This document shows, piece by piece, positions 37,438 to 45,926 of a stretch of 64,000 nt of DNA (the stretch's first letter is position 1; the number at the start of each line of letters is the position of its first letter). This stretch comes from Pelotomaculum thermopropionicum SI (GTDB lineage Bacteria > Bacillota > Desulfotomaculia > Desulfotomaculales > Pelotomaculaceae): assembly GCA_000010565.1 (NCBI GenBank), contig AP009389.1:806001-870000 (forward strand). Direction: 5' to 3'. The notes under the pieces were generated by a model, which searched no databases, was not told the origin of the DNA, and saw only the letters and a list, made by a program, of their open reading frames with translations. A program made the translations under genes and the position numbers.

Positions 37438-37788
37438 TTGGCGATAAATCCGCAGGCGGTGGTGAACATTGCTGTTAAGGCGGCGGAAGACAAAAAGGCT
37501 GAGGGCATAGTTGTCCTGGACATCCGCGAAATATCCATTATAGCTGACTATTTCGTTATTTGCAGCGGCCGTTCCGGCCCCCACGTGCAGGCCGTGGTGG
37601 AGAACATCCAGGAGAAACTGGCGGAAAAAGGCGTTCGTGCCTTGCGCCGGGAGGGTTTCCGGGAAGGCGGCTGGGTGTTGCTTGATTACGGCGATGTGGT
37701 GATCCATGTCTTTCAGGAAGCCGAGCGGCAGTTTTACAACCTTGAACGCCTGTGGGGGGATGCCCAGGTGGTGGCAATTCCAGTTTAA
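37438..37788 (+). CDS. rsfS: Ribosomal silencing factor RsfS
   Basis: 116 residues from the TTG at 37438, with AAGGAGG at the right distance; GTG 37432 overlaps the site. The core DIREISIIADYFVICSG and the later DYGDVVIHVF are diagnostic of the RsfS/DUF143 family. It binds L14 and blocks subunit joining in starvation. The nadD-rsfS order is conserved. It is followed by the T-box region. Confidence 0.96.
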   Translation: MAINPQAVVNIAVKAAEDKKAEGIVVLDIREISIIADYFVICSGRSGPHVQAVVENIQEKLAEKGVRALRREGFREGGWVLLDYGDVVIHVFQEAERQFYNLERLWGDAQVVAIPV

Positions 37789-37791
37789 TGG

Positions 37792-37820
37792 TTGACATAT
37801 GCAGATGTTTACCCTATAAT
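37792..37820 (+). promoter_or_regulatory. SigA promoter of the T-box leader
   Basis: TTGACA, exactly 17 bases, TATAAT: a consensus promoter. It begins four bases after the rsfS stop and would drive the leader, the embedded tRNA, the acyl-CoA synthetase gene and leuS. Confidence 0.92.
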
Positions 37821-37827
37821 TAAACTC

Positions 37828-38153
37828 AGTTTAGCTGGCAAAGCGATGACGAGGAGCAGTAGGCAGTGCAACCCTGCAGAGAGCCGCCGGGAGGTGCAAG
37901 GCGGCGGGCCATGCTGCTGAAACTCGCCTCTGAGTTGCCCGGGGGAAATGTTATTACTCCGGGCCGGGCGCGCCGTTATTGCGTGAAGAGGGTAAAGAGA
38001 TGGGGCTGTGGCGCAGTGGGAGCGCGCTTCCTTGGCATGGAAGAGGCCGCGGGTTCAATCCCCGCCAGCTCCACCAGGAATGTTTTTTCTTTGCCAAAAA
38101 GGGTGGTACCGCGGGAGATAGCCTCTCGTCCCTACAGGGATGAGAGGTTTTTT
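37828..38153 (+). promoter_or_regulatory. T-box riboswitch leader, probably leucine-specific
   Basis: Stem I is canonical: base GGCAA (37837-37841) with TTGCC (37935-37939), AGTA (37858-37861), AGAGAG (37878-37883), distal helix GCCGCC/GGCGGC around GGTGC. The specifier stretch GAAACTCGCC (37919-37928) most likely presents CTC (Leu); a shifted reading gives GCC (Ala). A stem II/III-like CCGTTA...AGAG part follows. The T-box AGGGTGGTACCGCGG is at 38100-38114, and the terminator CCTCTCGTCCCT / AGGGATGAGAGG with T6 ends it (38122-38153). Uncharged tRNA would favour antitermination and expression of the downstream genes, including leuS. A full tRNA-Ala gene lies inside, between stem III and the T-box. 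Confidence 0.93.
38002..38076 (+). tRNA. tRNA-Ala (anticodon GGC) embedded in the T-box leader
   Basis: A complete 75-base cloverleaf. The acceptor stem GGGGCTG/CAGCTCC contains the G3-U70 wobble that defines tRNA-Ala, the discriminator is A, and CCA is encoded. Anticodon stem CTTCC/GGAAG with loop TTGGCAT gives GGC; the T-arm GCGGG-TTCAATC-CCCGC is normal. All identity features are intact, so it is probably functional. It is transcribed with the T-box leader and ends 24 bases before the T-box, followed by a T6 run. Confidence 0.96.
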
Positions 38154-38193
38154 ATTTTGATTTTACGCAAAGTCAGCCTGGGAGGGGGAAAAA

Positions 38194-39858
38194 GTGAGGA
38201 ATTTCGGCAAAATAACCATTGGTGAGCTGCTTGACCGCATTGCGGCCATGTATCCCGATAACGACGCCCTGGTTTACCCGGATCGCGGCCTGAGGTATTC
38301 CTACGAGCAGTTCCGGCAGGTTTGCGACCGGTTTGCCAAAGGGCTTTTGAAGCTGGGCGTGGAAAAGGGCGGGCACGTCGCCATCTGGGCGACAAACGTG
38401 CCCGAATGGGTAATTGCCCAGTTCGGCTGTCCCAGGATAGGAGCCGTACTGGTAACGGTTAATACGAACTATAAGGTATTTGAGCTGGAATACCTGCTAA
38501 AGCAGTCGGATTCCGGCACTTTAATTATGATTGAGGGCACTAAAACCTCCAGTTACATAAAGATGATTTACGAACTCTGCCCGGAATTGAACCATTGCGA
38601 GCCGGGCCGCTTGAATTCGGCCAGGCTGCCTCTTTTGAGAAACGTTATATTCGTTGGAGAAAAGCGCTACCCCGGTATGTTCACCTGGGAAGACGTGATG
38701 AAAATGGGTGAGGACGTTGCAGATGAGGAGCTGGCCGCCCGCAGGGCCTTGCTTGATGCAGACGACGTAATTACCATGATGTACACTTCTGGCACCACCG
38801 GCTTTCCAAAGGGCGTTATGCTTACCCACGACAACCTGATTTCAAACGCCTGCGGGGTGGCGGAGTGCATGAATTTCAGCCAGGCTGACAGGCTATGCAT
38901 CCCGGTGCCTTTCTTCCACTGTTTCGGGTGCTCGCTCGGCACAATGACCTGCGTAGTGTCGGGGGCAACCATGGTTCCGGTGGAAGTATTCGACCCCAGA
39001 AAGGTTTTAGAGGCCGTGGAAAAGGAGCGCTGTACGGCGGTGCACGGGGTGCCCACCATGTTTATTATGGAACTGGAGCTTTTAGAGAGGGAAAAGTTCG
39101 ATACTTCCAGCCTGCGCACGGGGATTATGGCCGGTTCGCCCTGCCCCATTGAAGTGATGAAGAAAGTCATAAAGGTAATGGGAGCAAGGGAGATAACGAT
39201 TACTTACGGCCAGACCGAATCTTCCCCCGCCATAACTATGACCAGAACGGACGATCCCCTTGATTACAGGGTCTCCACCGTGGGGCGGGCCCTGCCGGGT
39301 GTTGAGGTGAAAATAGTAAATCCGGAAACCGGGGAAGAAGTGCCGCGCGGTGTGCAGGGAGAGCTTTGCGCCAGGGGCTACAACATAATGAAGGGTTATT
39401 ACAAAATGCCTGAGGCTACTGCCGCCGCCATTGACAAAGACGGCTGGCTGCATACCGGTGACCTCGCAACGATGGGCGAAAACGGTTACTGCAACATAAC
39501 AGGCAGGCTGAAAGACATGATCATACGCGGCGGGGAAAACATTTACCCCAGGGAAATTGAGGAGTTTCTTTACACCCACCCGAAGGTCAAGGACGTACAG
39601 GTGGTAGGGGTGCCCAGCATAAAGTACGGCGAGGAAGTCATGGCCTTTATTCAGTTAAAAGAGGGGTGCACTCTGACGCAGGAGGAAGTGCAGGAATTCT
39701 GCAAAGGCAAGATTGCCAACTATAAAATACCCCGGTATGTGGCCTTCGTTGACAGCTATCCCTGCACCGCCAGCGGAAAGATTCAAAAGTACAAGCTGCG
39801 CGAAATGGCCATTGAAATGCTCGGCCTGCAGGAGGCCGCAAAGGTTCAGACAGCTTGA
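38194..39858 (+). CDS. Acyl-CoA synthetase (AMP-forming)
   Basis: 554 residues from GTG (GGGAGGGGG site). ANL superfamily: P-loop motif MMYTSGTTGFPKGVMLTH, then YGQTESSPAITMT, the adenylate-binding GWLHTGDLATMGENGY, the hinge GRLKDMIIRGGENIYPREIEE and a C-terminal catalytic-lysine region ASGKIQKYKL. It activates a medium- or branched-chain fatty acid to its CoA ester; the substrate cannot be read from sequence. It is the first gene after the leucine T-box, and no terminator separates it from leuS, so it is likely under the same tRNA control. Confidence 0.92.
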   Translation: MRNFGKITIGELLDRIAAMYPDNDALVYPDRGLRYSYEQFRQVCDRFAKGLLKLGVEKGGHVAIWATNVPEWVIAQFGCPRIGAVLVTVNTNYKVFELEYLLKQSDSGTLIMIEGTKTSSYIKMIYELCPELNHCEPGRLNSARLPLLRNVIFVGEKRYPGMFTWEDVMKMGEDVADEELAARRALLDADDVITMMYTSGTTGFPKGVMLTHDNLISNACGVAECMNFSQADRLCIPVPFFHCFGCSLGTMTCVVSGATMVPVEVFDPRKVLEAVEKERCTAVHGVPTMFIMELELLEREKFDTSSLRTGIMAGSPCPIEVMKKVIKVMGAREITITYGQTESSPAITMTRTDDPLDYRVSTVGRALPGVEVKIVNPETGEEVPRGVQGELCARGYNIMKGYYKMPEATAAAIDKDGWLHTGDLATMGENGYCNITGRLKDMIIRGGENIYPREIEEFLYTHPKVKDVQVVGVPSIKYGEEVMAFIQLKEGCTLTQEEVQEFCKGKIANYKIPRYVAFVDSYPCTASGKIQKYKLREMAIEMLGLQEAAKVQTA

Positions 39859-39967
39859 GAAAGCCTTCCCTTTGTGATAAAATTTTCTGGTGGCGCGGAA
39901 AATACAGAAATAATCTGCATTGGGCGGCCGCCGCCGGGGGTTTTCAGGTGGACAAGGGGGAAATGAA

Positions 39968-42451
39968 TTGAAAGAAAGATACGACTTTAAAGAAATAGAA
40001 GAAAAGTGGCAGGCCCGCTGGGCTGCGCAAGACCTTTACGCGGTACCGGATTATTCAGACCGGCCGAAGTATTACTGCCTTGAAATGTTTCCGTACCCGT
40101 CTGGCAAGCTGCATATGGGCCACGTCAGGAACTACTCCATCGGCGATGTGGTGGCCCGCTTTAAAACCATGCAGGGCTATCACGTGCTTCACCCCATGGG
40201 CTGGGATGCATTCGGGCTGCCCGCCGAAAACGCCGCCATCAAGCACGGCGGGGTACATCCCGCCGAATGGACCCTGGACAATATCGAGAGCATGCGCGCC
40301 CAGCTTAAACAACTGGGCATCAGCTATGACTGGAACAGGGAAGTGGCGACCTGCCATCCGGGCTACTACCGCTGGACGCAGTGGCTTTTCCTGCAGCTTT
40401 TCCATAACGGCCTGGCCTATAAAAAGAAGGCGGCGGTAAACTGGTGCCCCGGCTGCGCTACGGTGCTGGCCAACGAGCAGGTAAAGGACGGGGGCTGCGA
40501 GCGGTGCAAGGCTCCGGTGGAAAAGCGGGAGCTGGAACAGTGGTTCTTTAAAATTACCGACTACGCCGAGCGCCTGCTAAAGGACCTGGAACTGCTGGAA
40601 GGCTGGCCGGAAAAGGTTAAAATCATGCAGGAAAACTGGATCGGCCGCAGCGAGGGTGCGGAAATAGATTTCAAAGTGGAAGGCTCGGACGATATCATAA
40701 CTGTATACACCACGCGGCCGGATACCGTTTTTGGCGTCACCTACATGGTTTTGGCACCGGAACACCCGCTGGTGGAAAAGCTGATTGCCGGTTCAAAGCA
40801 GGAAGCCGAGATTAAGGAATTTATCCGGAAGGTAAGGAATTTGAGGGAGATAGACCGGACCTCCACCGAGGCGGAAAAGGTCGGCATGCCCACCGGGGCG
40901 CACTGCATCAACCCCTTGACCGGGGAAAAGGTGCCCGTCCTGATTGCCAACTACGTCCTGATGGAATACGGCACGGGCTGCGTCATGGGGGTACCCGCCC
41001 ACGACCAGCGGGACTTTGAATTTGCCCGGAAGTACGGCTACCCGATCCGGGTGGTCATTCAGCCGCCGGGCGTCGAACTGGACCCCGCTGCCATGGAAGC
41101 CGCTTATGAGGAAGAGGGCTTTCTGGTCAACTCCGGCCCGTTCAGCGGCATGCCCAACAAGGAGGCAATCAGGGCCATTACCCGCCACCTGGAAGAAAAA
41201 GGCCGGGGAAGGTTCCGCGTAACCTACCGCCTGCGGGACTGGCTCATTTCGCGTCAGCGTTACTGGGGGGCTCCCATCCCCATCATTTACTGCGACCGGT
41301 GTGGCACGGTCCCCGTGCCCGAGTCCGATTTGCCGGTGCTGCTGCCCATGGACGTTGAATTTAAACCTACCGGGCAGTCGCCCCTGGCCGAGTGCCCGGA
41401 ATTCGTAAACGCCGCCTGCCCCAGTTGCGGCGGGCCCGGCAAAAGGGAAACCGACACCATGGACACCTTCATGTGCTCGTCCTGGTATTACTACCGCTAT
41501 ACCAGTCCCAGGGACAACGACGCCCCCTGGGACAGGAACAAGGTGGACTACTGGCTGCCGGTGGACCAGTATATCGGCGGGGTGGAGCACGCCATTCTGC
41601 ACCTTTTGTATTCCCGCTTTTTTACCAAGGTGCTCTACGACCTGAAGCTGGTGAGCAACCTGGAACCGTTTTCCAACCTGCTCACACAGGGCATGGTGTT
41701 AAAGGACGGGGCCAAGATGTCCAAATCCAGAGGCAACGTGGTCAGCCCGGAGGATATCGTGGCCCGTTACGGAGCCGATACCGCCCGGCTGTTTATCCTT
41801 TTTGCCGCTCCGCCGGAGCGCGATCTGGAATGGAGCGACCAGGGGGTGGAGGGGTGCTACCGGTTTTTGAACCGGGTCTGGCGCCTGGTAATGCCCCTGG
41901 CCGGCCTGCTGAAAGAGGCGCCGGCGGCCGTTTCCGGCAAACTGGTGGGGGCAAACCGGGAGATGCGCCGGGTTACCCACAGCACCATAAAAAAGGTAAC
42001 CGAAGACATAAGCGCCCGCTTCAACTTCAACACCGCCGTCAGCGCCATCATGGAACTGGTCAACGCCCTTTACCAGTTCAGGGAAATACCGGAATCTGAC
42101 CGCAACCCGGCGGTGCTGCGGGAAGCGGTGGAGTCCCTGCTGCTTCTGCTGGCCCCCTTTGCGCCCCACATCACCGAAGAGCTGTGGGAGGCCACCGGGC
42201 ACAGGGGCAGCATTCACCTGCAGCCCTGGCCGTCTTACGATCCGGAGGCCATTGCGGAAGACGAAATAACCATCGTGGTGCAAATCAACGGCCGGGTGCG
42301 CGAACGCCTGCTGGTGCCCGCCGGAATAACCCCGCAGGAAATGCAGGACAGGGTAATGAAAGAGCCCAGGGTGATGCGGATGGTTGAAGGGAAAAAAGTT
42401 GCAAAGGTTATAACTGTTCCAGGTAAACTTGTTAACATTGTGATAAAGTAG
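39968..42451 (+). CDS. leuS: Leucyl-tRNA synthetase
   Basis: 827 residues from the TTG at 39968 (AAGGGGG site, product starts [14 protein letters not shown]). Class Ia: HMGH in [16 protein letters not shown] at 583-587, the zinc-like CPGC/CERC pair, the CP1 editing domain ([36 protein letters not shown]) and the anticodon-binding C-terminus. It charges tRNA-Leu, which fits the CTC specifier of the T-box two genes upstream. A strong terminator follows. Confidence 0.98.
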   Translation: MKERYDFKEIEEKWQARWAAQDLYAVPDYSDRPKYYCLEMFPYPSGKLHMGHVRNYSIGDVVARFKTMQGYHVLHPMGWDAFGLPAENAAIKHGGVHPAEWTLDNIESMRAQLKQLGISYDWNREVATCHPGYYRWTQWLFLQLFHNGLAYKKKAAVNWCPGCATVLANEQVKDGGCERCKAPVEKRELEQWFFKITDYAERLLKDLELLEGWPEKVKIMQENWIGRSEGAEIDFKVEGSDDIITVYTTRPDTVFGVTYMVLAPEHPLVEKLIAGSKQEAEIKEFIRKVRNLREIDRTSTEAEKVGMPTGAHCINPLTGEKVPVLIANYVLMEYGTGCVMGVPAHDQRDFEFARKYGYPIRVVIQPPGVELDPAAMEAAYEEEGFLVNSGPFSGMPNKEAIRAITRHLEEKGRGRFRVTYRLRDWLISRQRYWGAPIPIIYCDRCGTVPVPESDLPVLLPMDVEFKPTGQSPLAECPEFVNAACPSCGGPGKRETDTMDTFMCSSWYYYRYTSPRDNDAPWDRNKVDYWLPVDQYIGGVEHAILHLLYSRFFTKVLYDLKLVSNLEPFSNLLTQGMVLKDGAKMSKSRGNVVSPEDIVARYGADTARLFILFAAPPERDLEWSDQGVEGCYRFLNRVWRLVMPLAGLLKEAPAAVSGKLVGANREMRRVTHSTIKKVTEDISARFNFNTAVSAIMELVNALYQFREIPESDRNPAVLREAVESLLLLLAPFAPHITEELWEATGHRGSIHLQPWPSYDPEAIAEDEITIVVQINGRVRERLLVPAGITPQEMQDRVMKEPRVMRMVEGKKVAKVITVPGKLVNIVIK

Positions 42452-42468
42452 CGTTGCCTTGATTGAAA

Positions 42469-42506
42469 CAGGGCTTGCCTTTTTCAGGCAAGTCCTGCTG
42501 TTTTAT
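42469..42506 (+). terminator. Terminator after leuS
   Basis: CAGGGCTTGCCT and AGGCAAGTCCTG form a 12-bp stem (one G-U) with loop TTTTC, followed by CTGTTTTATTT. Confidence 0.88.
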
Positions 42507-42559
42507 TTGCAAAGCAAATAAAAATTATTGGCAAAAGATATTTTAAAGGCTATTTATTT

Positions 42560-42588
42560 TTGACCCATTATACTCTATAATATATAAA
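42560..42588 (+). promoter_or_regulatory. Candidate SigA promoter of the mod operon
   Basis: TTGACC, 17 bases and TATAAA in a very AT-rich gap, about 90 bases before the ModE-box-like palindrome. Confidence 0.55.
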
Positions 42589-42677
42589 AAGAGTTTATAA
42601 AACATGGTATCAATTATAAAATAATTAAAAATACTGGGTTCCTCTCCTGGTTTTAGTACGCTTAATTTTTTTGGAGC

Positions 42678-42701
42678 CGTTATACTGGTATCAGTATAAC
42701 G
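42678..42701. promoter_or_regulatory. ModE-box-like operator
   Basis: CGTTATACTG-GTAT-CAGTATAACG is a perfect 10-bp inverted repeat. It matches the known ModE consensus (CGTTATA...TATAACG) and lies 34 bases before the modE-like gene. It contains TATACT, a possible overlapping -10, so binding would repress. Confidence 0.8.
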
Positions 42702-42734
42702 AAAACAGAAATATCTCCTGGCAGGTGAACGCAG

Positions 42735-43067
42735 GTGCGCCTGGTTTGTAAAATCTGGCTGGATAACAACGGGAAGGCTTTTGGCGACGGGCCCTACGAC
42801 TTGTTGCTGCGGGTCGAGAGGACAGGCTCTTTGAGCAAGGCGGCTGCCGAAATAGGCATGTCCTACAACAAAGCCTGGCGCCTGATCCGTGCTATGGAAG
42901 ACAGGCTGGGTTTTCCCCTGCTGGAAAGCAAAGCTGGCGGCGCTTCCGGCGGCGGGTCCGAGTTGACCGCCCAGGCCTGCCAGCTGATGCGGCAGTACAA
43001 GGCCTTTAAAGACGAAGCAGAAAGTGTTTTAGAGGAGCTTTACGCAAAGCATTTTGGCTGCAAATGA
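42735..43067 (+). CDS. modE: ModE-like molybdate-responsive regulator (N-terminal domain only)
   Basis: 110 residues from GTG. Winged helix-turn-helix of the ModE N-terminal/LysR-like type: GPYDLLLRVERTGSLSKAAAEIGMSYNKAWRLIRAMEDRLGFPLLESKAGG (about residues 20-70). The C-terminal molybdate-binding MOP domains of E. coli ModE are missing, so metal sensing must lie elsewhere or be done by a partner. It precedes modABC, and a ModE-box palindrome sits upstream, arguing for autoregulation. Confidence 0.88.
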   Translation: MRLVCKIWLDNNGKAFGDGPYDLLLRVERTGSLSKAAAEIGMSYNKAWRLIRAMEDRLGFPLLESKAGGASGGGSELTAQACQLMRQYKAFKDEAESVLEELYAKHFGCK

Positions 43068-43111
43068 ATGTCAGAATTGTACATTTACAATAAAAAGGAG
43101 TGTTTGAAAAC

Positions 43112-43969
43112 ATGAAAGCATCGAGGTATTTAGGTTTGGCTGTGATGTTTTTGCTGTTAGGGTTGCTGTTTGGCTGTTCCGGGAAGAAAAGCGGTGATTT
43201 GCCTGCCGGCGGGGAAATATCGGTATTTGCAGGTTCTGCCAGCAAGCCGCCGCTGGAGGAACTCGCTGCAGGTTTCACTGCAAAAACCGGGGTTAAGGTA
43301 AATATAACTTTCGGCGGTTCAGGGAGCGTTCTGAGCCAGATGAAGTTAAGCAAGCAGGGAGACATTTACCTGCCCGGGTCATCCGACTTTATGGAACTGG
43401 CCAAAAAAGAGGGAGTGGTGGCAGCCGATACAGAAAAAATTCTCGTTTATCTGTTACCTGCCATAAATGTTCCTAAAGGCAACCCGGCAGGCATTAAACA
43501 ATTGGCAGACCTGGCGAAGCCGGGGGTAAAGGTGGGCATAGCCCGGCCGGATACCGTGTGCGTGGGTCTCTACGGGGCAGAAGTGCTTGAACAAGCCGGC
43601 CTGGCAGATCAGGTCAAGAAAAATATTGTTACATATGTGGAGAGTTGTGAAAAAACCGCCAATCTTGTGGCACTCAAGCAGGTAGACGCGGTAATGGGCT
43701 GGGATGTCTTTGCTTCCTGGGACCCTGAAAAAATTGAGACAATTTACTTGCCGCCCGAAAAGGTAAAAAGGATCGGCTATATACCTGTGGCTGTTTCCAG
43801 TTACGCCGCCAGGAAAGACCTTGCCCTTCAGTTTATTGACTACTTAACCTCTGAAGAAGGTAAGAAAGTGTTTAAAAAGTGGGGTTACCTGACCACTGAA
43901 GAAGACGCGCGCAAATTTGCTCCAAATGCTCAAGTTGGCGGTGAATACAGTTTGCAGTCAAGCTGGTAG
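43112..43969 (+). CDS. modA: Molybdate/tungstate ABC transporter, binding lipoprotein
   Basis: 285 residues from the ATG at 43112 (AAGGAG site). A lipoprotein signal with LLFGCSG, then ISVFAGSASKPPLEELAAGFTAKTGVKVNITFGGSGSVLSQMKLSKQGDIYLPGS region typical of ModA/WtpA proteins (oxyanion contacts at the SAS and GGSG turns). It delivers molybdate or tungstate to ModB. Tungstate is attractive because an aldehyde:ferredoxin oxidoreductase is encoded 11 kb downstream, but the ligand cannot be settled from sequence. Confidence 0.92.
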   Translation: MKASRYLGLAVMFLLLGLLFGCSGKKSGDLPAGGEISVFAGSASKPPLEELAAGFTAKTGVKVNITFGGSGSVLSQMKLSKQGDIYLPGSSDFMELAKKEGVVAADTEKILVYLLPAINVPKGNPAGIKQLADLAKPGVKVGIARPDTVCVGLYGAEVLEQAGLADQVKKNIVTYVESCEKTANLVALKQVDAVMGWDVFASWDPEKIETIYLPPEKVKRIGYIPVAVSSYAARKDLALQFIDYLTSEEGKKVFKKWGYLTTEEDARKFAPNAQVGGEYSLQSSW

Positions 43970-43978
43970 AGGTGAAAA

Positions 43979-44809
43979 ATGCTGGCAGGCAAAAGAGGAC
44001 CAAATGAAGTGCAGGCTAAAGGCCGCATCGATCCGTTTAACCTTACAACTGCAGGCATATTAGGTGTTGTTGTAATATACCTTTTGCTGCTCCTTTTTTC
44101 GCAAGTGCCGTATTTAAACCACAGCGTGCTGCTGGAAAGCCTGCGGGACGAAGAAATATGGTTTGCCGTCAGCCTTTCGTTAAAAACTTCGGTGGCTGCC
44201 TCATGCCTGGCAGTTTTTCTGGGTACTCCGGTGGCCTATCTGCTTTCCCGGAATGATTTTCCGGGCAAGGCGTTCATCGATACTTTGCTGGATTTGCCTA
44301 CCATATTGTCGCCGGTTGCCCTGGGGGCAATCATGTTGATATTTTTCAACCAGCCTCCCGGCCTGTGGATTCAGGAAAATATCGGGCCGGTTGTTTTCAG
44401 CGCCGCAGGCATAGTGGTGGCCCAGACCACCATCACCCTGGCCATTGCGGTGAGGCTTATCAAGGCGGTCTTTGATGCCATCGACCCCTATTACGAGATA
44501 GCGGCCCGTGTTTTGGGAGAAAGCAGGCTCGGAGCCTTCCGGCGGGTGACTTTGCCAATGGCCCGGCAGGGAATTATTTCAGCATTTATCCTTGCCTGGG
44601 CGCGGGCCCTGGGCGAGTTCGGGGCCACCGTCACGCTGGCCGGGGCAACAAAATACAAGACGGAGACGCTTCCCATAGCCATATATTTAAACCTGGCCAA
44701 CGTGAAGATAGAAAAGGCCGTGGTAACAATCTGGATTCTCCTGCTCATGTCATATCTTGTTTTGCTTCTGGTGCGTTACCTGAACAGAAAGAAAGGGGTA
44801 TATCTTTAA
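43979..44809 (+). CDS. modB: Molybdate/tungstate ABC transporter, permease
   Basis: 276 residues with about six membrane helices. The ATPase-coupling EAA loop is visible around YYEIAARVLGESRLGAFRRVTLPMARQGI. It ends one base into the modC start (TAATG overlap), so the two are translationally coupled. Confidence 0.94.
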   Translation: MLAGKRGPNEVQAKGRIDPFNLTTAGILGVVVIYLLLLLFSQVPYLNHSVLLESLRDEEIWFAVSLSLKTSVAASCLAVFLGTPVAYLLSRNDFPGKAFIDTLLDLPTILSPVALGAIMLIFFNQPPGLWIQENIGPVVFSAAGIVVAQTTITLAIAVRLIKAVFDAIDPYYEIAARVLGESRLGAFRRVTLPMARQGIISAFILAWARALGEFGATVTLAGATKYKTETLPIAIYLNLANVKIEKAVVTIWILLLMSYLVLLLVRYLNRKKGVYL

Positions 44810-45906
44810 TGCTTCGCTTGAACGGAGTAGAGGTTGAGCTGCAGGATTTCCGGCTGAAAGACACTTCCTTTCAAGTAGAACCTGGAAAGTGCCTGGTTAT
44901 TGTAGGCCCTTCAGGGGCGGGCAAGACCATCCTTCTGGATACCATAGCCGGCGTTCACCGGCCCAAGAGAGGAAGCATTATTTTAGAAGGGCAGGACATT
45001 ACATATACTTTGCCTGAGCAGAGAAAGATCGGTTATCTTCCCCAGAGTTTGGCCCTATTTCCTCATTTATCCGTGATGGACAATATTTTATTCGGGGCCA
45101 GGGCGCGAAAACTTCCGCTGGATCAGGCCAGGGCCAGGGCCAGGGAGCTGGCTGCCCTGCTTAAAATTGAGCACCTCCTTGACAGGCGCTCTCCTCTGAC
45201 GCTCAGCGGAGGCGAGAAGCAGAGGGTGGCCCTGGCCAGAACACTGCTGGTGCAGCCTTCGGTGGTCCTGCTGGACGAACCTTTTTCGGCCCTGGACGGC
45301 TTTATCAGGAAAAAGCTGGTGCTTTACCTTAAAGAAGTGTTTACAACCCTTAAGACAACTGCCGTCTACGTAACCCATGATTTGCAGGAGGCATTTTTGC
45401 TGGGCGACCACATAGGGGTAATGCTGGACGGGAAATTGCAGCAGGTGGGAACGCGGGAAGAAGTGTACTACCGCCCTGCAACGCTGGGGATAGCAACTCT
45501 TTTTGCAGGCTGCAACCGGTTTAAAGGCAAAATAATCGACAACATCCCGGGCACTTCCCTGGTGGTGAAAACTCCCGGGGGCTTCACTTTTGAGCTGCCC
45601 TGGAAGGAGAATTTGAAAAAGGGGCAAAAGGTGATATTTGGCATAAACCCGCGCGAGGTGGCCGTAACACCTGAAGACAACTTCGCGTCGGCAGGGGGTA
45701 AGGCCAATATTCTGCAAGCAACCGTTAAAAAAATGTTCACCAGTTTTGACAGTTGTTTTGTATTTCTTGCTTTAAAAGAAACCGGCGAAGAAGTTGAACT
45801 GGAAATGCCGGGCCATATTATCCGGGATAAAAATATTACCCCCGGGTCCACCTTGAGTGTGTATTTTAAAAAGGACAGCATGTGGGTTTTGCCGGAGGCA
45901 ATTTAA
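44809..45906 (+). CDS. modC: Molybdate/tungstate ABC transporter, ATP-binding protein
   Basis: 365 residues. Walker A GPSGAGKT, Q-loop QSLALFPHLSV, signature LSGGEKQRVALAR, Walker B VVLLDEPFSALD, and switch His in VTHD. The C-terminal ~130 residues include a TOBE/MOP-like domain that can bind the oxyanion. It converges on the minus-strand sigma-54 regulator. Confidence 0.95.
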   Translation: MLRLNGVEVELQDFRLKDTSFQVEPGKCLVIVGPSGAGKTILLDTIAGVHRPKRGSIILEGQDITYTLPEQRKIGYLPQSLALFPHLSVMDNILFGARARKLPLDQARARARELAALLKIEHLLDRRSPLTLSGGEKQRVALARTLLVQPSVVLLDEPFSALDGFIRKKLVLYLKEVFTTLKTTAVYVTHDLQEAFLLGDHIGVMLDGKLQQVGTREEVYYRPATLGIATLFAGCNRFKGKIIDNIPGTSLVVKTPGGFTFELPWKENLKKGQKVIFGINPREVAVTPEDNFASAGGKANILQATVKKMFTSFDSCFVFLALKETGEEVELEMPGHIIRDKNITPGSTLSVYFKKDSMWVLPEAI

Positions 45907-45926
45907 AAAGCCTCCTATTTGGGAGG
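45905..45926 (-). terminator. Terminator at the end of the sigma-54 regulator
   Basis: On the minus strand CCTCC/GGAGG with a 6-base loop is followed by CTTTTT. It overlaps the last codons of the regulator and the stop region of modC. Confidence 0.55.

Noticed and set aside
37866-38225. Open frame over the T-box and tRNA-Ala
   Set aside because: The bases are explained by stem I, the tRNA and the terminator; no homology in the translated product.
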